Shown here one piece after another: positions 25,005 through 34,146 of a stretch of 64,000 nucleotides of DNA (positions are counted from its first letter, which is position 1; each line of letters opens with the position of its first letter). The stretch comes from Mycolicibacterium sp. TY81 (lineage in GTDB: Bacteria; Actinomycetota; Actinomycetes; Mycobacteriales; Mycobacteriaceae). Where the stretch lies: positions 1,922,001-1,986,000 of the forward strand of contig NZ_AP023362.1 in NCBI RefSeq assembly GCF_018326285.1, written 5' to 3'. The notes under the pieces were generated by a model. The model worked only from the letters and a program-made list of their open reading frames with translations. It made no database searches and was not told where the DNA came from. A program made the position numbers and the translations under genes.

Positions 25005-28000
25005 ATGGCAATCAAGGTGGCGCTGGAGCACCGCACCAGCTACACGTTCGACCGGCTGGTCAAGGTGTACCCGCACGTGGTTCGGTTGCGCCCCGCACCG
25101 CACTCGCGGACGCCGATCGAGGCCTATTCGCTGCAGGTCGAGCCCGCCGACCACTTCATCAACTGGCAACAGGACGCCTTCGGTAACTTCGTGGGGCGCT
25201 TGGTCTTTCCGAACCGCGCCACCAAGTTGAGCATCACCGTCGGACTGATCGCCGACCTCAAGGTCATCAACCCGTTCGACTTCTTCATCGAGGAATGGGC
25301 CGAAACCGTCCCGTTCGCCTACCCGGACAACCTGCTCGACGACCTCAAGCCCTACCTTCGCCCCGTCGACGACGCCGACGATCTGACGGCGGCCTGGGTC
25401 CGGAACTTCGACGTGGTGCCCGGCACCGGCACCATCGACTTCCTGGTGTCGCTGAACCGGGCGGTCAATGCCGACGTCGGCTACAGCGTTCGCCTCGAAC
25501 CCGGTGTCCAGACACCGGATCACACCCTGCGCACCGGCATCGGCTCGTGCCGGGACTCCGCCTGGCTGCTGGTCGCCATCCTGCGAAAGATGGGCTTCGC
25601 CGCCCGCTTCGTGTCCGGCTACCTGGTGCAACTGGCCGCCGACATCGAGGCGCTCGACGGACCGTCGGGCCCCGCCGCCGACTTCACCGACCTGCACGCC
25701 TGGGCCGAGGTGTACATCCCGGGCGCCGGCTGGGTCGGCCTCGACGCGACCTCGGGTCTGCTGGCCGGGGAGGGCCACATCCCGCTGTCGGCGACGCCGC
25801 ACCCGGAATCGGCCGCCCCGATCACCGGCGCCGTCGAGCCCTGCGAATCCACGCTCGACTTCGTCAACGTGGTGACGCGGGTGCACGAAGACCCGCGCGT
25901 CACCCTGCCGTACACCGAACAGGCATGGGAGTCGATCCGGGCCCTCGGCGCCGTCATCGATGAACGGATGGCCGAGCGCGACGTGCGGCTGACCGTCGGC
26001 GGCGAACCCACCTTCGTCTCGATCGACAACCAGACCGACGAGGAATGGACCACGGCCGCCGACGGCCCGCACAAGCGCGTGCTCGCCTCGGCGCTCACCG
26101 CCCAGCTGAAAGCCGCCTGGGCCCCGGACGGGCTGGTACAGCGCAGCCAGGGCAAGTGGTATCCGGGGGAGCCGTTGCCGCGCTGGCAGATCGGGCTGAT
26201 GTGGCGCACCGACGGGACGCCACTGTGGACCGATGCGGCGCTGCTGGCCGATCCGTGGTCCGGTGAATCCCATGAGGTTTCACCGGATGCCGCGCGCCGG
26301 TTGCTCACCGAGATCGCCGACGGGCTCGGGCTGCCGGACAGTCAGGTGCGTCCGGCCTACGAGGACGCCCTCGCCCGGCTGGCCGCTGCTGTCCGGCGTC
26401 CGGACGGGGACCCGGTCACCGGCGATCTGACGGACGACGGTGCCGCCCAGCGGAAAGCCCTGGCGGACAAGCTCGATGCCGCGGTCACCGAACCCGCGGC
26501 CCACGTCCTGCCGCTGCATCGCCGTGAGGACGACACCGGGTGGGTCTCCGCCGACTGGAAACTGCGCCGCGGGCGATTGGTGCTCATCGGCGGCGATTCG
26601 CCTGCGGGCCTGCGATTGCCGCTCGACTCGATCAGCTGGCAGCCGCCGCGATCGGTGCCCGACGCCGACCCGCTGGCGCCCGCGCGCGTCGACACCCCCG
26701 CCAGGCCCGCGACCGTCGTCAGCGCCGACGGCGCACCTCCCACCGCCCTGGTCGCCGAGGTCCGCGACGGTCTGCTGTACGTATTCTTGCCGCCCACAAC
26801 GGCATTCGACGATTTCGCCGATCTGGTCGGCCGGATCGAGAAAGCCACTGCCAATCTCGGCGTCGCCGTCGTGATCGAGGGCTACGGACCGCCGCCGGAC
26901 GCCCGGCTCCAGCAGATGACCGTCACTCCCGACCCGGGTGTCATCGAGGTCAACGTGGCGCCCACCGCCGGCTTCGCCGAGCAGGCCGCACAACTGGAGA
27001 CCCTGTACGAGGCGGCCCGGCAGGCCCGGCTCGGCACGGAGTCCTTCGACGTCGACGGCACCCACGGCGGCACGGGCGGTGGCAACCACATCACCCTCGG
27101 TGGCGTCACCCCCGCCGACTCACCGTTGCTGCGCCGGCCCGACCTGCTGGTGTCGATGCTGACGTACTGGCAACGGCATCCGGCGCTGTCGTACCTGTTC
27201 TCCGGCCGGTTCGTCGGCACGACGTCGCAGGCCCCGCGCGTCGACGAAGGACGCCTCGAGGCGCTGTACGAGCTGGAGATCGCGTTCGCCGAGATCGAGC
27301 GTGTGGCCGAGGGAGCTCCGTGGGCCGTCGACCGCGCCCTGCGGCACCTCCTCACCGACATCACCGGAAACACGCACCGCGCCGAGTTCTGCATCGACAA
27401 GCTCTACAGCCCCGACAGTGCCCGCGGCCGGCTCGGCCTGCTGGAACTGCGCGGCTTCGAGATGCCGCCGCATTTCCAGATGGCCATGGTGCAGTCGCTG
27501 CTGGTGCGGTCGCTGGTCGCATGGTTCTGGGACGAGCCGCTGCGGGCCCCGCTGATCCGGCACGGTGAGAACCTGCACGGCCGGTACCTGTTGCCGCACT
27601 TCGTCATTCAAGACATCGCCGAGGTCGCCGCCGACCTGCGGGCGCACGGCATCCCGTTCGACACCAGCTGGCTGGATCCGTTCACCGAGTTCCGCTTCCC
27701 CCGGATCGGCAGCGTCATTCTGGACGGTGCCGAGTTGGAGCTGCGCGGCGCCATCGAGCCGTGGAACACCCTCGGCGAGGAATCCACCGGCACCGGCACC
27801 GCCCGCTACGTCGACTCATCGGTGGAGCGGCTGCAGGTCCGGCTCATCGGCGCCGACCGGAACCGGTACCTCGTCACGGTGAACGGGCACCCCATCCCGC
27901 TGCTGGCCACCGACTCGCCCGACGTGCAGGTCGGCGGCGTCCGGTACCGGGCCTGGCAACCACCGAGCGCGCTGCACCCCACCATCACCGTCGACGGGCC

Positions 28001-28271
28001 GCTGCGGTTCGAACTCGTGGATGGGTTCACCGGTTTCTCCAAAGGCGGCTGTACCTACCACGTCTCGCATCCGGGAGGCCGCGCGTACGACACCCCGCCG
28101 GTCAACGCCGTCGAGGCCGAGTCACGACGCGGCCGCCGTTTCGAGGCCATCGGATTCACCCCGGGCGCCGTCGATCTGGCCGATCTCCGGGAGAAGCGGG
28201 CCCGTCAATCCACCGATGGCGGAGCGTCGGGCATCCTCGATCTGCGCCGGGTGCGTACCGTTCTGCGGTAA
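25005..28271 (+). CDS. Transglutaminase-like DUF2126 protein (Rv2566-like)
   Basis: This 1088-residue protein has an N-terminal bacterial transglutaminase N-domain, then a transglutaminase core with C182 (G-S-C-R-D-S), H231 (L-H-A-W-A-E-V) and D247 as the likely catalytic triad. A long C-terminal DUF2126 region from about 310 to the end includes an H-G-G-T-G-G-G-N-H block. It resembles Rv2566 in content and position. The family is predicted, from domain context, to work with ATP-grasp proteins in forming or trimming peptide-like amide bonds; no reaction is established. I chose ATG 25005 (M-A-I-K-V) over 24987 because homologues start there. Its TAA overlaps the next ATG by 1 bp. Confidence 0.87.
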   Translation: MAIKVALEHRTSYTFDRLVKVYPHVVRLRPAPHSRTPIEAYSLQVEPADHFINWQQDAFGNFVGRLVFPNRATKLSITVGLIADLKVINPFDFFIEEWAETVPFAYPDNLLDDLKPYLRPVDDADDLTAAWVRNFDVVPGTGTIDFLVSLNRAVNADVGYSVRLEPGVQTPDHTLRTGIGSCRDSAWLLVAILRKMGFAARFVSGYLVQLAADIEALDGPSGPAADFTDLHAWAEVYIPGAGWVGLDATSGLLAGEGHIPLSATPHPESAAPITGAVEPCESTLDFVNVVTRVHEDPRVTLPYTEQAWESIRALGAVIDERMAERDVRLTVGGEPTFVSIDNQTDEEWTTAADGPHKRVLASALTAQLKAAWAPDGLVQRSQGKWYPGEPLPRWQIGLMWRTDGTPLWTDAALLADPWSGESHEVSPDAARRLLTEIADGLGLPDSQVRPAYEDALARLAAAVRRPDGDPVTGDLTDDGAAQRKALADKLDAAVTEPAAHVLPLHRREDDTGWVSADWKLRRGRLVLIGGDSPAGLRLPLDSISWQPPRSVPDADPLAPARVDTPARPATVVSADGAPPTALVAEVRDGLLYVFLPPTTAFDDFADLVGRIEKATANLGVAVVIEGYGPPPDARLQQMTVTPDPGVIEVNVAPTAGFAEQAAQLETLYEAARQARLGTESFDVDGTHGGTGGGNHITLGGVTPADSPLLRRPDLLVSMLTYWQRHPALSYLFSGRFVGTTSQAPRVDEGRLEALYELEIAFAEIERVAEGAPWAVDRALRHLLTDITGNTHRAEFCIDKLYSPDSARGRLGLLELRGFEMPPHFQMAMVQSLLVRSLVAWFWDEPLRAPLIRHGENLHGRYLLPHFVIQDIAEVAADLRAHGIPFDTSWLDPFTEFRFPRIGSVILDGAELELRGAIEPWNTLGEESTGTGTARYVDSSVERLQVRLIGADRNRYLVTVNGHPIPLLATDSPDVQVGGVRYRAWQPPSALHPTITVDGPLRFELVDGFTGFSKGGCTYHVSHPGGRAYDTPPVNAVEAESRRGRRFEAIGFTPGAVDLADLREKRARQSTDGGASGILDLRRVRTVLR

Positions 28272-30955
28272 TGGTTCTCCGTACACACACATCCCCAGAG
28301 CTGGCCGAGGAGGCGGCGCCCGTCGGCGACCCACTGGCCGGATATCGGGCCGACCGGGCCCAGGAGCCGTTGTTCGACGTCCGCGACGTGGCCGGTGTCG
28401 GTTACGACGAGCTGGTCGATGAGTCGGGCGCGATCCGGCCGGCCTGGCAGGAGCTGACCGACTGCGTCCGCGACCGCGGTCGGGCCGGCCTGGACCAGCT
28501 GCGTGGCGTCGTCCGGGAACTCGTCGACAACGACGGCATCAGCTATGTGCAGGTCGACCGGGACGGCGAGACCGTCACCGATATCGACGGCACGCCGGTG
28601 GTGGACACCTGGCAGCTCGACGCCCTGCCGCTGGTGTTGTCCGCGGCCGACTGGCGCACCCTCGAATCCGGATTGGTGCAACGTTCCCGCCTGCTCGACG
28701 CGGTGCTCACCGACCTGTACGGCGCGCGCCGCGCCATCACCTCCGGCGTGCTGCCGCCGGAGTTGTTGTACGCCCATCCCGGTTACGTGCGGGCGGCCCG
28801 CGGCATCACGGTGCCGGGCCGCCACCAGCTGTTCCTGCACGGCTGCGACGTCAGCCGCCATCGCGACGGTGGCTTCGCGGTGAACGCGGACTGGACGCAG
28901 GCGCCGTCGGGCGCCGGGTATGCGCTCGCCGACCGGCGGGTCGTCGCGCACGCGGTGCCCGAGCTGTACGAGAAGATGGCGCCGCGCCCGGCGTCGCCTT
29001 GGGCACAGGCCCTGCGGCTGGCACTGATCGATGCGGCACCGGAAGCCGCGCGCGAGCCGGTGGTCGTCGTCCTCAGCCCCGGCAGCCACTCCGAGACCGC
29101 CTTCGACCAGGCCTACCTGGCCGGCGTGTTGGGTTTCCCGTTGGTCGAGAGCGCCGACCTCGTGGTGCGTGACGGCAATCTCTGGATGCGCTCGCTCGGC
29201 ACCCTCAAACGGGTCGACGTCGTACTGCGCCGGGTGGACGCCGAGTACGTCGATCCCTTGGACCTGCGTCCGGATTCCCGGCTCGGTGTCGTCGGCCTCG
29301 TCGAGGTGCTGCGCCGCGGGGCGGTGACGGTGGTGAACACCCTCGGCAGCGGCATCCTCGAAAGCCCGGGTATCGCCCGCTTCCTGCCGGAGCTGGCCGA
29401 ACTGCTCACCGGGGAGACCCCGGAACTGCCGAGCGCCCGATGTTTCTGGGGCGGCATCGACGCCGAACGTTCGCACCTGTTGAGCAAACTGTCCACCCTG
29501 TTGATCAGGCCGGTGACCGGCGGACCGGCGATCGTCGGCCCCGCCCTGTCCAGCGCCAAGCGGGCCGCGCTGGCGGCCCGGATCTCCGCCGCCCCGTGGC
29601 AATGGATGGGCCAGGAACTGCCCGAGTTCTCCACGGCCCCCGTGGATCTGCTGCCCAGCGGACTGTCCGCCGACAGCGTCGGGATGCGGCTGTTCACCGT
29701 CGCCCAGCGCGGGGGATACGCGCCGATGATCGGTGGGCTGGGTTACGTGCTGGCCCGCGGGCACGCCGCCTACGGCATGGAAACCGTTGCGGCCAAGGAT
29801 GTCTGGGTGCGATCGCCCGACCGGGCCGCGGTGGTGCAGACGCAGGCCGTCGAGCTGCCGGCCATGACGGCGAGCCCGACCCGCGCGGTGAGCTCGCCGC
29901 GTGTGCTCTCCGACCTGTTCTGGCTGGGCCGGTACGCCGAACGTGCCGAGTTCACCGCCCGGCTGCTCACCGTCACCCGCGAGCGCTACCACGAATTCCG
30001 CTACCGGCGGGACCTCGGCGGCAGTGATTGCGTGCCGGTACTACTGACCGCACTGGGCCAGATCACCGGCACCGACACCGGCGCCGACGGCGACTACGCC
30101 GAACAACTGGCCATCACGCCGACCACGCTGTGGGCACTCACCGCCGACCGGCACCGTCCGGGCTCGCTGGCGCAGTCCGTCGAACGGCTGGGCCTGGCCG
30201 CGCGCGCCGTCCGCGACCAGATGTCGAACGACACCTGGATGGTGCTCGCCGCCGTCGAACGCGCGGTGCTGCAGCCGTCCGACCGCGCTCGGCAGCGCCA
30301 GGGCACCGCACTGCCGCCGCCGGATTCGAAGACCAAGGGGGAGGCGTACCTGTCGACCGCGCCCAGCCAGACCCTGGCGGGGATGCTGGCCCTCTCCGGC
30401 GTGGCGGCCGAATCCATGGTGCGTGACGTGGGCTGGACGATGATGGACATCGGCAAGCGCATCGAGCGCGGTCTCGGCCTGACCGCGCTGCTGCGGGCCA
30501 CCCTCACCACCGCCCACGGCGCCGAGACCGAACGGACCGTCAGCGAGTCCGTGCTCGTGGTGTGTGAATCGGCGGTGATGTACCGCAGGCGCATGCTGGG
30601 ACAGGTGAGCGTGGCAGCCATCGCCGACCTGGTGCTGTTCGACGAGGAGAACCCGCGGTCGCTGGCCTTCCAGTTCGAGCGCCTGCGCACCGACCTGCGG
30701 GCACTGCCGTCCTCCACAGGATCGACCCGCCCGGAACGGATGATCGACGAGATCGCCGCCCGCCTGCGACGCCAGGATCCGGCCGACCTCGAGCACGTCA
30801 CCGACGACGGGCGGCGCACTGAACTCGCCGAGCTGCTCGACGGTATGCACACCGATCTGCGGGAGTTGTCCGAGCTGATCCGTGCCGCGCACCTGGCCCT
30901 CCCGAGTGGCATGCAGCCGCTGTGGGGCCCCGACGAACGGCGGCAGATGCCATGA
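28271..30955 (+). CDS. Circularly permuted ATP-grasp plus alpha-E protein (Rv2567-like)
   Basis: This is an 894-residue fusion. Residues about 50-500 are a circularly permuted type 2 ATP-grasp domain (formerly DUF404/DUF407): H-P-G-Y-V-R-A-A, V-N-A-D-W-T-Q-A-P-S-G-A-G-Y and V-V-V-L-S-P-G-S-H-S-E-T. The C-terminal part from about 550 is the helical alpha-E domain (DUF403), with S-P-R-V-L-S-D-L-F-W-L-G-R-Y-A-E-R-A-E near its start. ATP-grasp enzymes ligate a carboxylate to an amine via acyl phosphate; the substrate here is unknown. The start overlaps the previous stop (TAATG) and its TGA overlaps the next ATG. Confidence 0.87.
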   Translation: MVLRTHTSPELAEEAAPVGDPLAGYRADRAQEPLFDVRDVAGVGYDELVDESGAIRPAWQELTDCVRDRGRAGLDQLRGVVRELVDNDGISYVQVDRDGETVTDIDGTPVVDTWQLDALPLVLSAADWRTLESGLVQRSRLLDAVLTDLYGARRAITSGVLPPELLYAHPGYVRAARGITVPGRHQLFLHGCDVSRHRDGGFAVNADWTQAPSGAGYALADRRVVAHAVPELYEKMAPRPASPWAQALRLALIDAAPEAAREPVVVVLSPGSHSETAFDQAYLAGVLGFPLVESADLVVRDGNLWMRSLGTLKRVDVVLRRVDAEYVDPLDLRPDSRLGVVGLVEVLRRGAVTVVNTLGSGILESPGIARFLPELAELLTGETPELPSARCFWGGIDAERSHLLSKLSTLLIRPVTGGPAIVGPALSSAKRAALAARISAAPWQWMGQELPEFSTAPVDLLPSGLSADSVGMRLFTVAQRGGYAPMIGGLGYVLARGHAAYGMETVAAKDVWVRSPDRAAVVQTQAVELPAMTASPTRAVSSPRVLSDLFWLGRYAERAEFTARLLTVTRERYHEFRYRRDLGGSDCVPVLLTALGQITGTDTGADGDYAEQLAITPTTLWALTADRHRPGSLAQSVERLGLAARAVRDQMSNDTWMVLAAVERAVLQPSDRARQRQGTALPPPDSKTKGEAYLSTAPSQTLAGMLALSGVAAESMVRDVGWTMMDIGKRIERGLGLTALLRATLTTAHGAETERTVSESVLVVCESAVMYRRRMLGQVSVAAIADLVLFDEENPRSLAFQFERLRTDLRALPSSTGSTRPERMIDEIAARLRRQDPADLEHVTDDGRRTELAELLDGMHTDLRELSELIRAAHLALPSGMQPLWGPDERRQMP

Positions 30956-31848
30956 GCCGCGAGTACCAGATCACCCATCGCACGCAGTACCGCTACTCCG
31001 ACGTTGTCACCAGCTCGTACGGCCGCGGATTCCTCACCCCGCGCGACAGCGGTCAGCAGCGTTGCCAGTCGTACCGGCTCAACATCGACCCCGAACCTGC
31101 CGACCGTTCCACGAGCCGGGACGCGTACGGCAACATCAGCTCGTATTTCCATGTGACACAACCACATCACGAACTCGTCGTGACGGGACGCAGCATCGTG
31201 GAGGTCGACCCGCCGCCCGCCGAGTGGTACGCCGCAGGTGCGGCGCTGGCGCCGTGGGAGCAGTCCCGGCCGGCCGGGCCGGACGGAGCGCTGGCCACCG
31301 AATTCGTGCTCGACCTGCAACCCGCCGAGATCACCGACGAGGTGCGGGATTACGCCGCACCGAGTTTCGTGCCGGGCCGTCCGCTGATCGAGGTGCTGCG
31401 CGACCTGAACTCGCGCATCTTCGCCGACTTCACCTACCGGTCCGGGTCGACGACGGTGTCCACCCGGGTCGCGGAGGTCCTGGCCGCCCGCGAAGGGGTG
31501 TGCCAGGACTTCGCCCGCCTGGCCATCGCCTGCCTGCGCGCGAACGGTCTTGCCGCCAGCTATGTTTCGGGGTATCTGGCCACCGACCCGCCGCCGGGCA
31601 AAGAACGTATGGTGGGAATCGATGCCACCCACGCCTGGGCGTCAGTGTGGACGCCGCAGAACAACTGGCTGGGGCTGGACCCGACCAACGACCAGATGGT
31701 CGACGAACGCTACATCGTGGTCGGGTTCGGGCGCGACTACGCCGACGTGCCGCCGCTGCGCGGCATCATCTACACCGACTCCGAGAGCAGCATCATCGAC
31801 GTCTCCGTCGACGTCGCACCTATTGCGGGAGGCGAACTGCGTGCGTGA
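30952..31848 (+). CDS. Transglutaminase family protein (Rv2569c-like)
   Basis: This 298-residue transglutaminase-like cysteine protein lacks the DUF2126 extension of the first gene. The triad is C184 (G-V-C-Q-D-F-A), H227 (A-T-H-A-W-A-S-V-W) and D243 (G-L-D-P-T-N-D). The N-terminal beta domain carries H-R-T-Q-Y-R-Y-S. ATG 30952 overlaps the previous stop by 4 bp. Bacterial members are more often proteases or amidases than crosslinkers. In M. tuberculosis Rv2568c and Rv2569c are, as I recall, on the opposite strand to Rv2566/Rv2567; here all four run together. Confidence 0.87.
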   Translation: MSREYQITHRTQYRYSDVVTSSYGRGFLTPRDSGQQRCQSYRLNIDPEPADRSTSRDAYGNISSYFHVTQPHHELVVTGRSIVEVDPPPAEWYAAGAALAPWEQSRPAGPDGALATEFVLDLQPAEITDEVRDYAAPSFVPGRPLIEVLRDLNSRIFADFTYRSGSTTVSTRVAEVLAAREGVCQDFARLAIACLRANGLAASYVSGYLATDPPPGKERMVGIDATHAWASVWTPQNNWLGLDPTNDQMVDERYIVVGFGRDYADVPPLRGIIYTDSESSIIDVSVDVAPIAGGELRA

Positions 31849-32866
31849 CTTCAACTGCCCCAACTGCGGCCAGCGGCTGGCCTTCGAGAACTCGGTGTGC
31901 CTGGGCTGCGGCAGCGCCCTGGGGTTCTCGCTGGACGACATGGCGCTGCTGGTGATCGCGCCGCCGGACGGTACCGGCGACAGCGACCACGCCGGAGCGG
32001 TGGCCTCGACCGACTACCAGCTGTGCGCGAATCTTCATCTGGCGCAATGCAACTGGCTGGTCCGGATCGAACCGGTGCGGCAGCTGTGCCCATCCTGCGC
32101 GTTGACCCGGACGCGCCCCAATGACGACGACACCAAGGCGCTGGCGGCCTTCGCCGTCGCCGAGCAGGCCAAACGCCGGCTGATCGCCGAACTGACGGAG
32201 CTGGGCCTGTCGACCGAGGGCCTGGCCTTCGACCTGTTGTCCAGCGAGCAGCAACAGGTGTTCACCGGGCACCAGAACGGCGTCATCACCCTGGACCTCG
32301 CCGAGGGCGACGACGTGCACCGCGAACAGCTGCGCATCGCCATGGCCGAGCCGTACCGGACGCTGCTGGGCCACTTCCGCCACGAGATCGGGCACTACTA
32401 CTTCTACCGACTGGTGGAGCCGTCGCCCGATGCCCTCGCGCGGTTCACCGAATTGTTCGGGGACCCCGACGCCGACTACCAGGCGGCGCTGGACCGGCAC
32501 TACCGCGACGGTGCGCCCGCCGGGTGGGAAGAGCAGTACGTGTCGTCGTACGCCACGATGCATCCGGCCGAGGACTGGGCCGAGACGTTCGCGCACTATC
32601 TGCACATCCGGGACGCCCTCGACACCGCGGCGGCCTTCGGTTTCGCGCCCGCCGGCGCCACCTTCGAGCGGCGGGTGCTGGGCCCCAGCGGATTTGACAC
32701 CCTGATCGAGCTCTGGCTGCCGCTGGCCTGGGCGTTGAACATGGTCAACCGGTCGATGGGCAAAGAGGATCTGTACCCGTTCGTGCTGCCGGCCGCGGTG
32801 CTCGAGAAGATGCGGTTCATCCACACGGCGGTGGACGAGGCGGGCGCCTCCCGCGCGGCGCGTTGA
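31841..32866 (+). CDS. Zinc-ribbon and putative zinc-binding peptidase (Rv2568c-like)
   Basis: This 341-residue protein has an N-terminal zinc ribbon (C-P-N-C-G and C-L-G-C-G within the first 30 residues), a second cysteine pair near 80, and H181-E-I-G-H185-Y-Y, a zinc-protease-like signature with a downstream E-D-W-A-E-T-F-A-H-Y glutamate/histidine block. GTG 31841 overlaps the preceding stop by 8 bp and gives the same length I recall for Rv2568c. It is cytoplasmic, with no signal peptide. Its steady co-occurrence with the transglutaminase and ATP-grasp genes suggests a joint pathway. Confidence 0.85.
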   Translation: MRDFNCPNCGQRLAFENSVCLGCGSALGFSLDDMALLVIAPPDGTGDSDHAGAVASTDYQLCANLHLAQCNWLVRIEPVRQLCPSCALTRTRPNDDDTKALAAFAVAEQAKRRLIAELTELGLSTEGLAFDLLSSEQQQVFTGHQNGVITLDLAEGDDVHREQLRIAMAEPYRTLLGHFRHEIGHYYFYRLVEPSPDALARFTELFGDPDADYQAALDRHYRDGAPAGWEEQYVSSYATMHPAEDWAETFAHYLHIRDALDTAAAFGFAPAGATFERRVLGPSGFDTLIELWLPLAWALNMVNRSMGKEDLYPFVLPAAVLEKMRFIHTAVDEAGASRAAR

Positions 32867-32898
32867 CGCGGTCACGGCGATAGAGCACGATCGCGCCC

Positions 32899-33207
32899 AT
32901 GATGCGCGTACGGGTGGGGGCAGCGGTGCTACTGGGTCTGGTGGCCCTGGCACCGGCCGGGTGTAGCTCGAAAACCACGGTCAAGGCCGACGACGCCGCC
33001 AAACAGGTGGTCAAGCTGGTGTCGGATCAGAACAAGTTCACCCCCACCGACGTGAAGTGTCCGTCCGACGTGGAGGCCACCAAGGGTGCCCAGTTCGACT
33101 GCCACTTCACCGGTCCGCGCAAGGTCCAGTACGTCGCACACATGAAGATCGTGAAAGTCGACGGTGAGCGCATCACCTGTGACATCAAGGTCGAGAAGGC
33201 CCCGTAA
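32899..33207 (+). CDS. DUF4333-domain lipoprotein
   Basis: This 102-residue precursor has a signal peptide with lipobox L-A-P-A-G-C (lipidated cysteine about residue 22). The mature domain has two further cysteines in V-K-C-P-S-D and F-D-C-H-F, plus one near the end, as in mycobacterial DUF4333 lipoproteins. Function is unknown. Start is one of two adjacent ATGs. It follows the peptidase gene by 32 bp and may be in the same transcript. Confidence 0.8.
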   Translation: MMRVRVGAAVLLGLVALAPAGCSSKTTVKADDAAKQVVKLVSDQNKFTPTDVKCPSDVEATKGAQFDCHFTGPRKVQYVAHMKIVKVDGERITCDIKVEKAP

Positions 33208-33275
33208 CCGGTCTGTGACGAAAACACGGGTGGCGCAACCGGATCTGGCCCGCGATCGTTCCTAGGATCGGTGCC

Positions 33276-34112
33276 GTGAGCGACCGATACGGATCCGATG
33301 TACTGGCCCGCAACCCGAACGCCAGGAAGCGTTCTACCGAGCAGCCCGCCGAGAAGGGGCTCGTGGTGGAGTGCGCCACGACCGGCTTCGTGGGCGCCGT
33401 GATCTCGGTCGAGTACGGCCGCATGGTCCTCGAGGACTTCGACGGCTACCGCAAGCCGTTCCCCATAGGCCCGGGCTATCTGGTCGACGGCAATCCCGTC
33501 ATCCTCACCGCGCCCAAGCGCACCGCGCCGGCCGCGCCCACCCGCACCGCCTCGGGTTCGGTTGCCGTGCAAGGACATCGGGCCCGCACCGCGCTGGCCA
33601 GCCGCATCTACGTGGAGGGCCGCCACGACGCCGAACTCGTCGAGCAGGTGTGGGGACACGATCTGCGGGTCGAGGGCGTGGTCGTCGAGTACCTCGGCGG
33701 TGTCGACGACCTGGCCGCCATCGTGCGCGAGTTCCAGCCGGGACCGGGCCGCCGGCTCGGCGTGCTCGTCGACCACCTGGTGTCGGGCTCGAAGGAGGCC
33801 CGGATCGCCGAACAGGTGCGCCGTGGTCCGGGCGGCGAGCACACGCTGGTCGTGGGCCACCCGTTCATCGACATCTGGGAGGCCGTCAAACCCGCCCGCA
33901 TCGGGCGTGAGGCGTGGCCCGTCATCCCGCGCGGCATCGAATGGAAGCACGGCGTGTGCGACGCGCTCGGCTGGCCGCACGCCGACCAGGCCGACATCGC
34001 CCACGCGTGGCAGCGCATCCGGGGCCGGGTGCGGGACTGGAACGACCTCGAACCCGCGCTGATCGGACGGGTCGAGGAACTCATCGACTTCGTGACCGCA
34101 CCTGCCGACTGA
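33276..34112 (+). CDS. DUF3097 family protein
   Basis: This 278-residue conserved actinobacterial protein of unknown function starts at GTG 33276. An N-terminal small beta-rich part (about 25-75) is followed by a segment at 108-185 that looks TOPRIM-like: Y-V-E-G-R-H-D-A-E-L-V-E, then V-V-E-Y-L-G-G-V-D-D-L and G-V-L-V-D-H-L-V-S-G-S-K-E. If so, the second acidic residue of the D-x-D motif is replaced. The next gene, rarA, is 34 bp downstream on the same strand, compatible with a link to DNA or RNA metabolism. Confidence 0.8.
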   Translation: MSDRYGSDVLARNPNARKRSTEQPAEKGLVVECATTGFVGAVISVEYGRMVLEDFDGYRKPFPIGPGYLVDGNPVILTAPKRTAPAAPTRTASGSVAVQGHRARTALASRIYVEGRHDAELVEQVWGHDLRVEGVVVEYLGGVDDLAAIVREFQPGPGRRLGVLVDHLVSGSKEARIAEQVRRGPGGEHTLVVGHPFIDIWEAVKPARIGREAWPVIPRGIEWKHGVCDALGWPHADQADIAHAWQRIRGRVRDWNDLEPALIGRVEELIDFVTAPAD

Positions 34113-34146
34113 ACCGCCGGTCGGTGCGGCGTGGTAAGCCTGAACC

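Noticed and set aside
24054..26273. 739-residue minus-strand frame
   Set aside because: Antisense to the DUF389 and transglutaminase genes, no domain pattern, shadow-frame composition.
28205..29992. 595-residue frame antisense to the ATP-grasp gene
   Set aside because: Fully inside a well-supported gene on the other strand.
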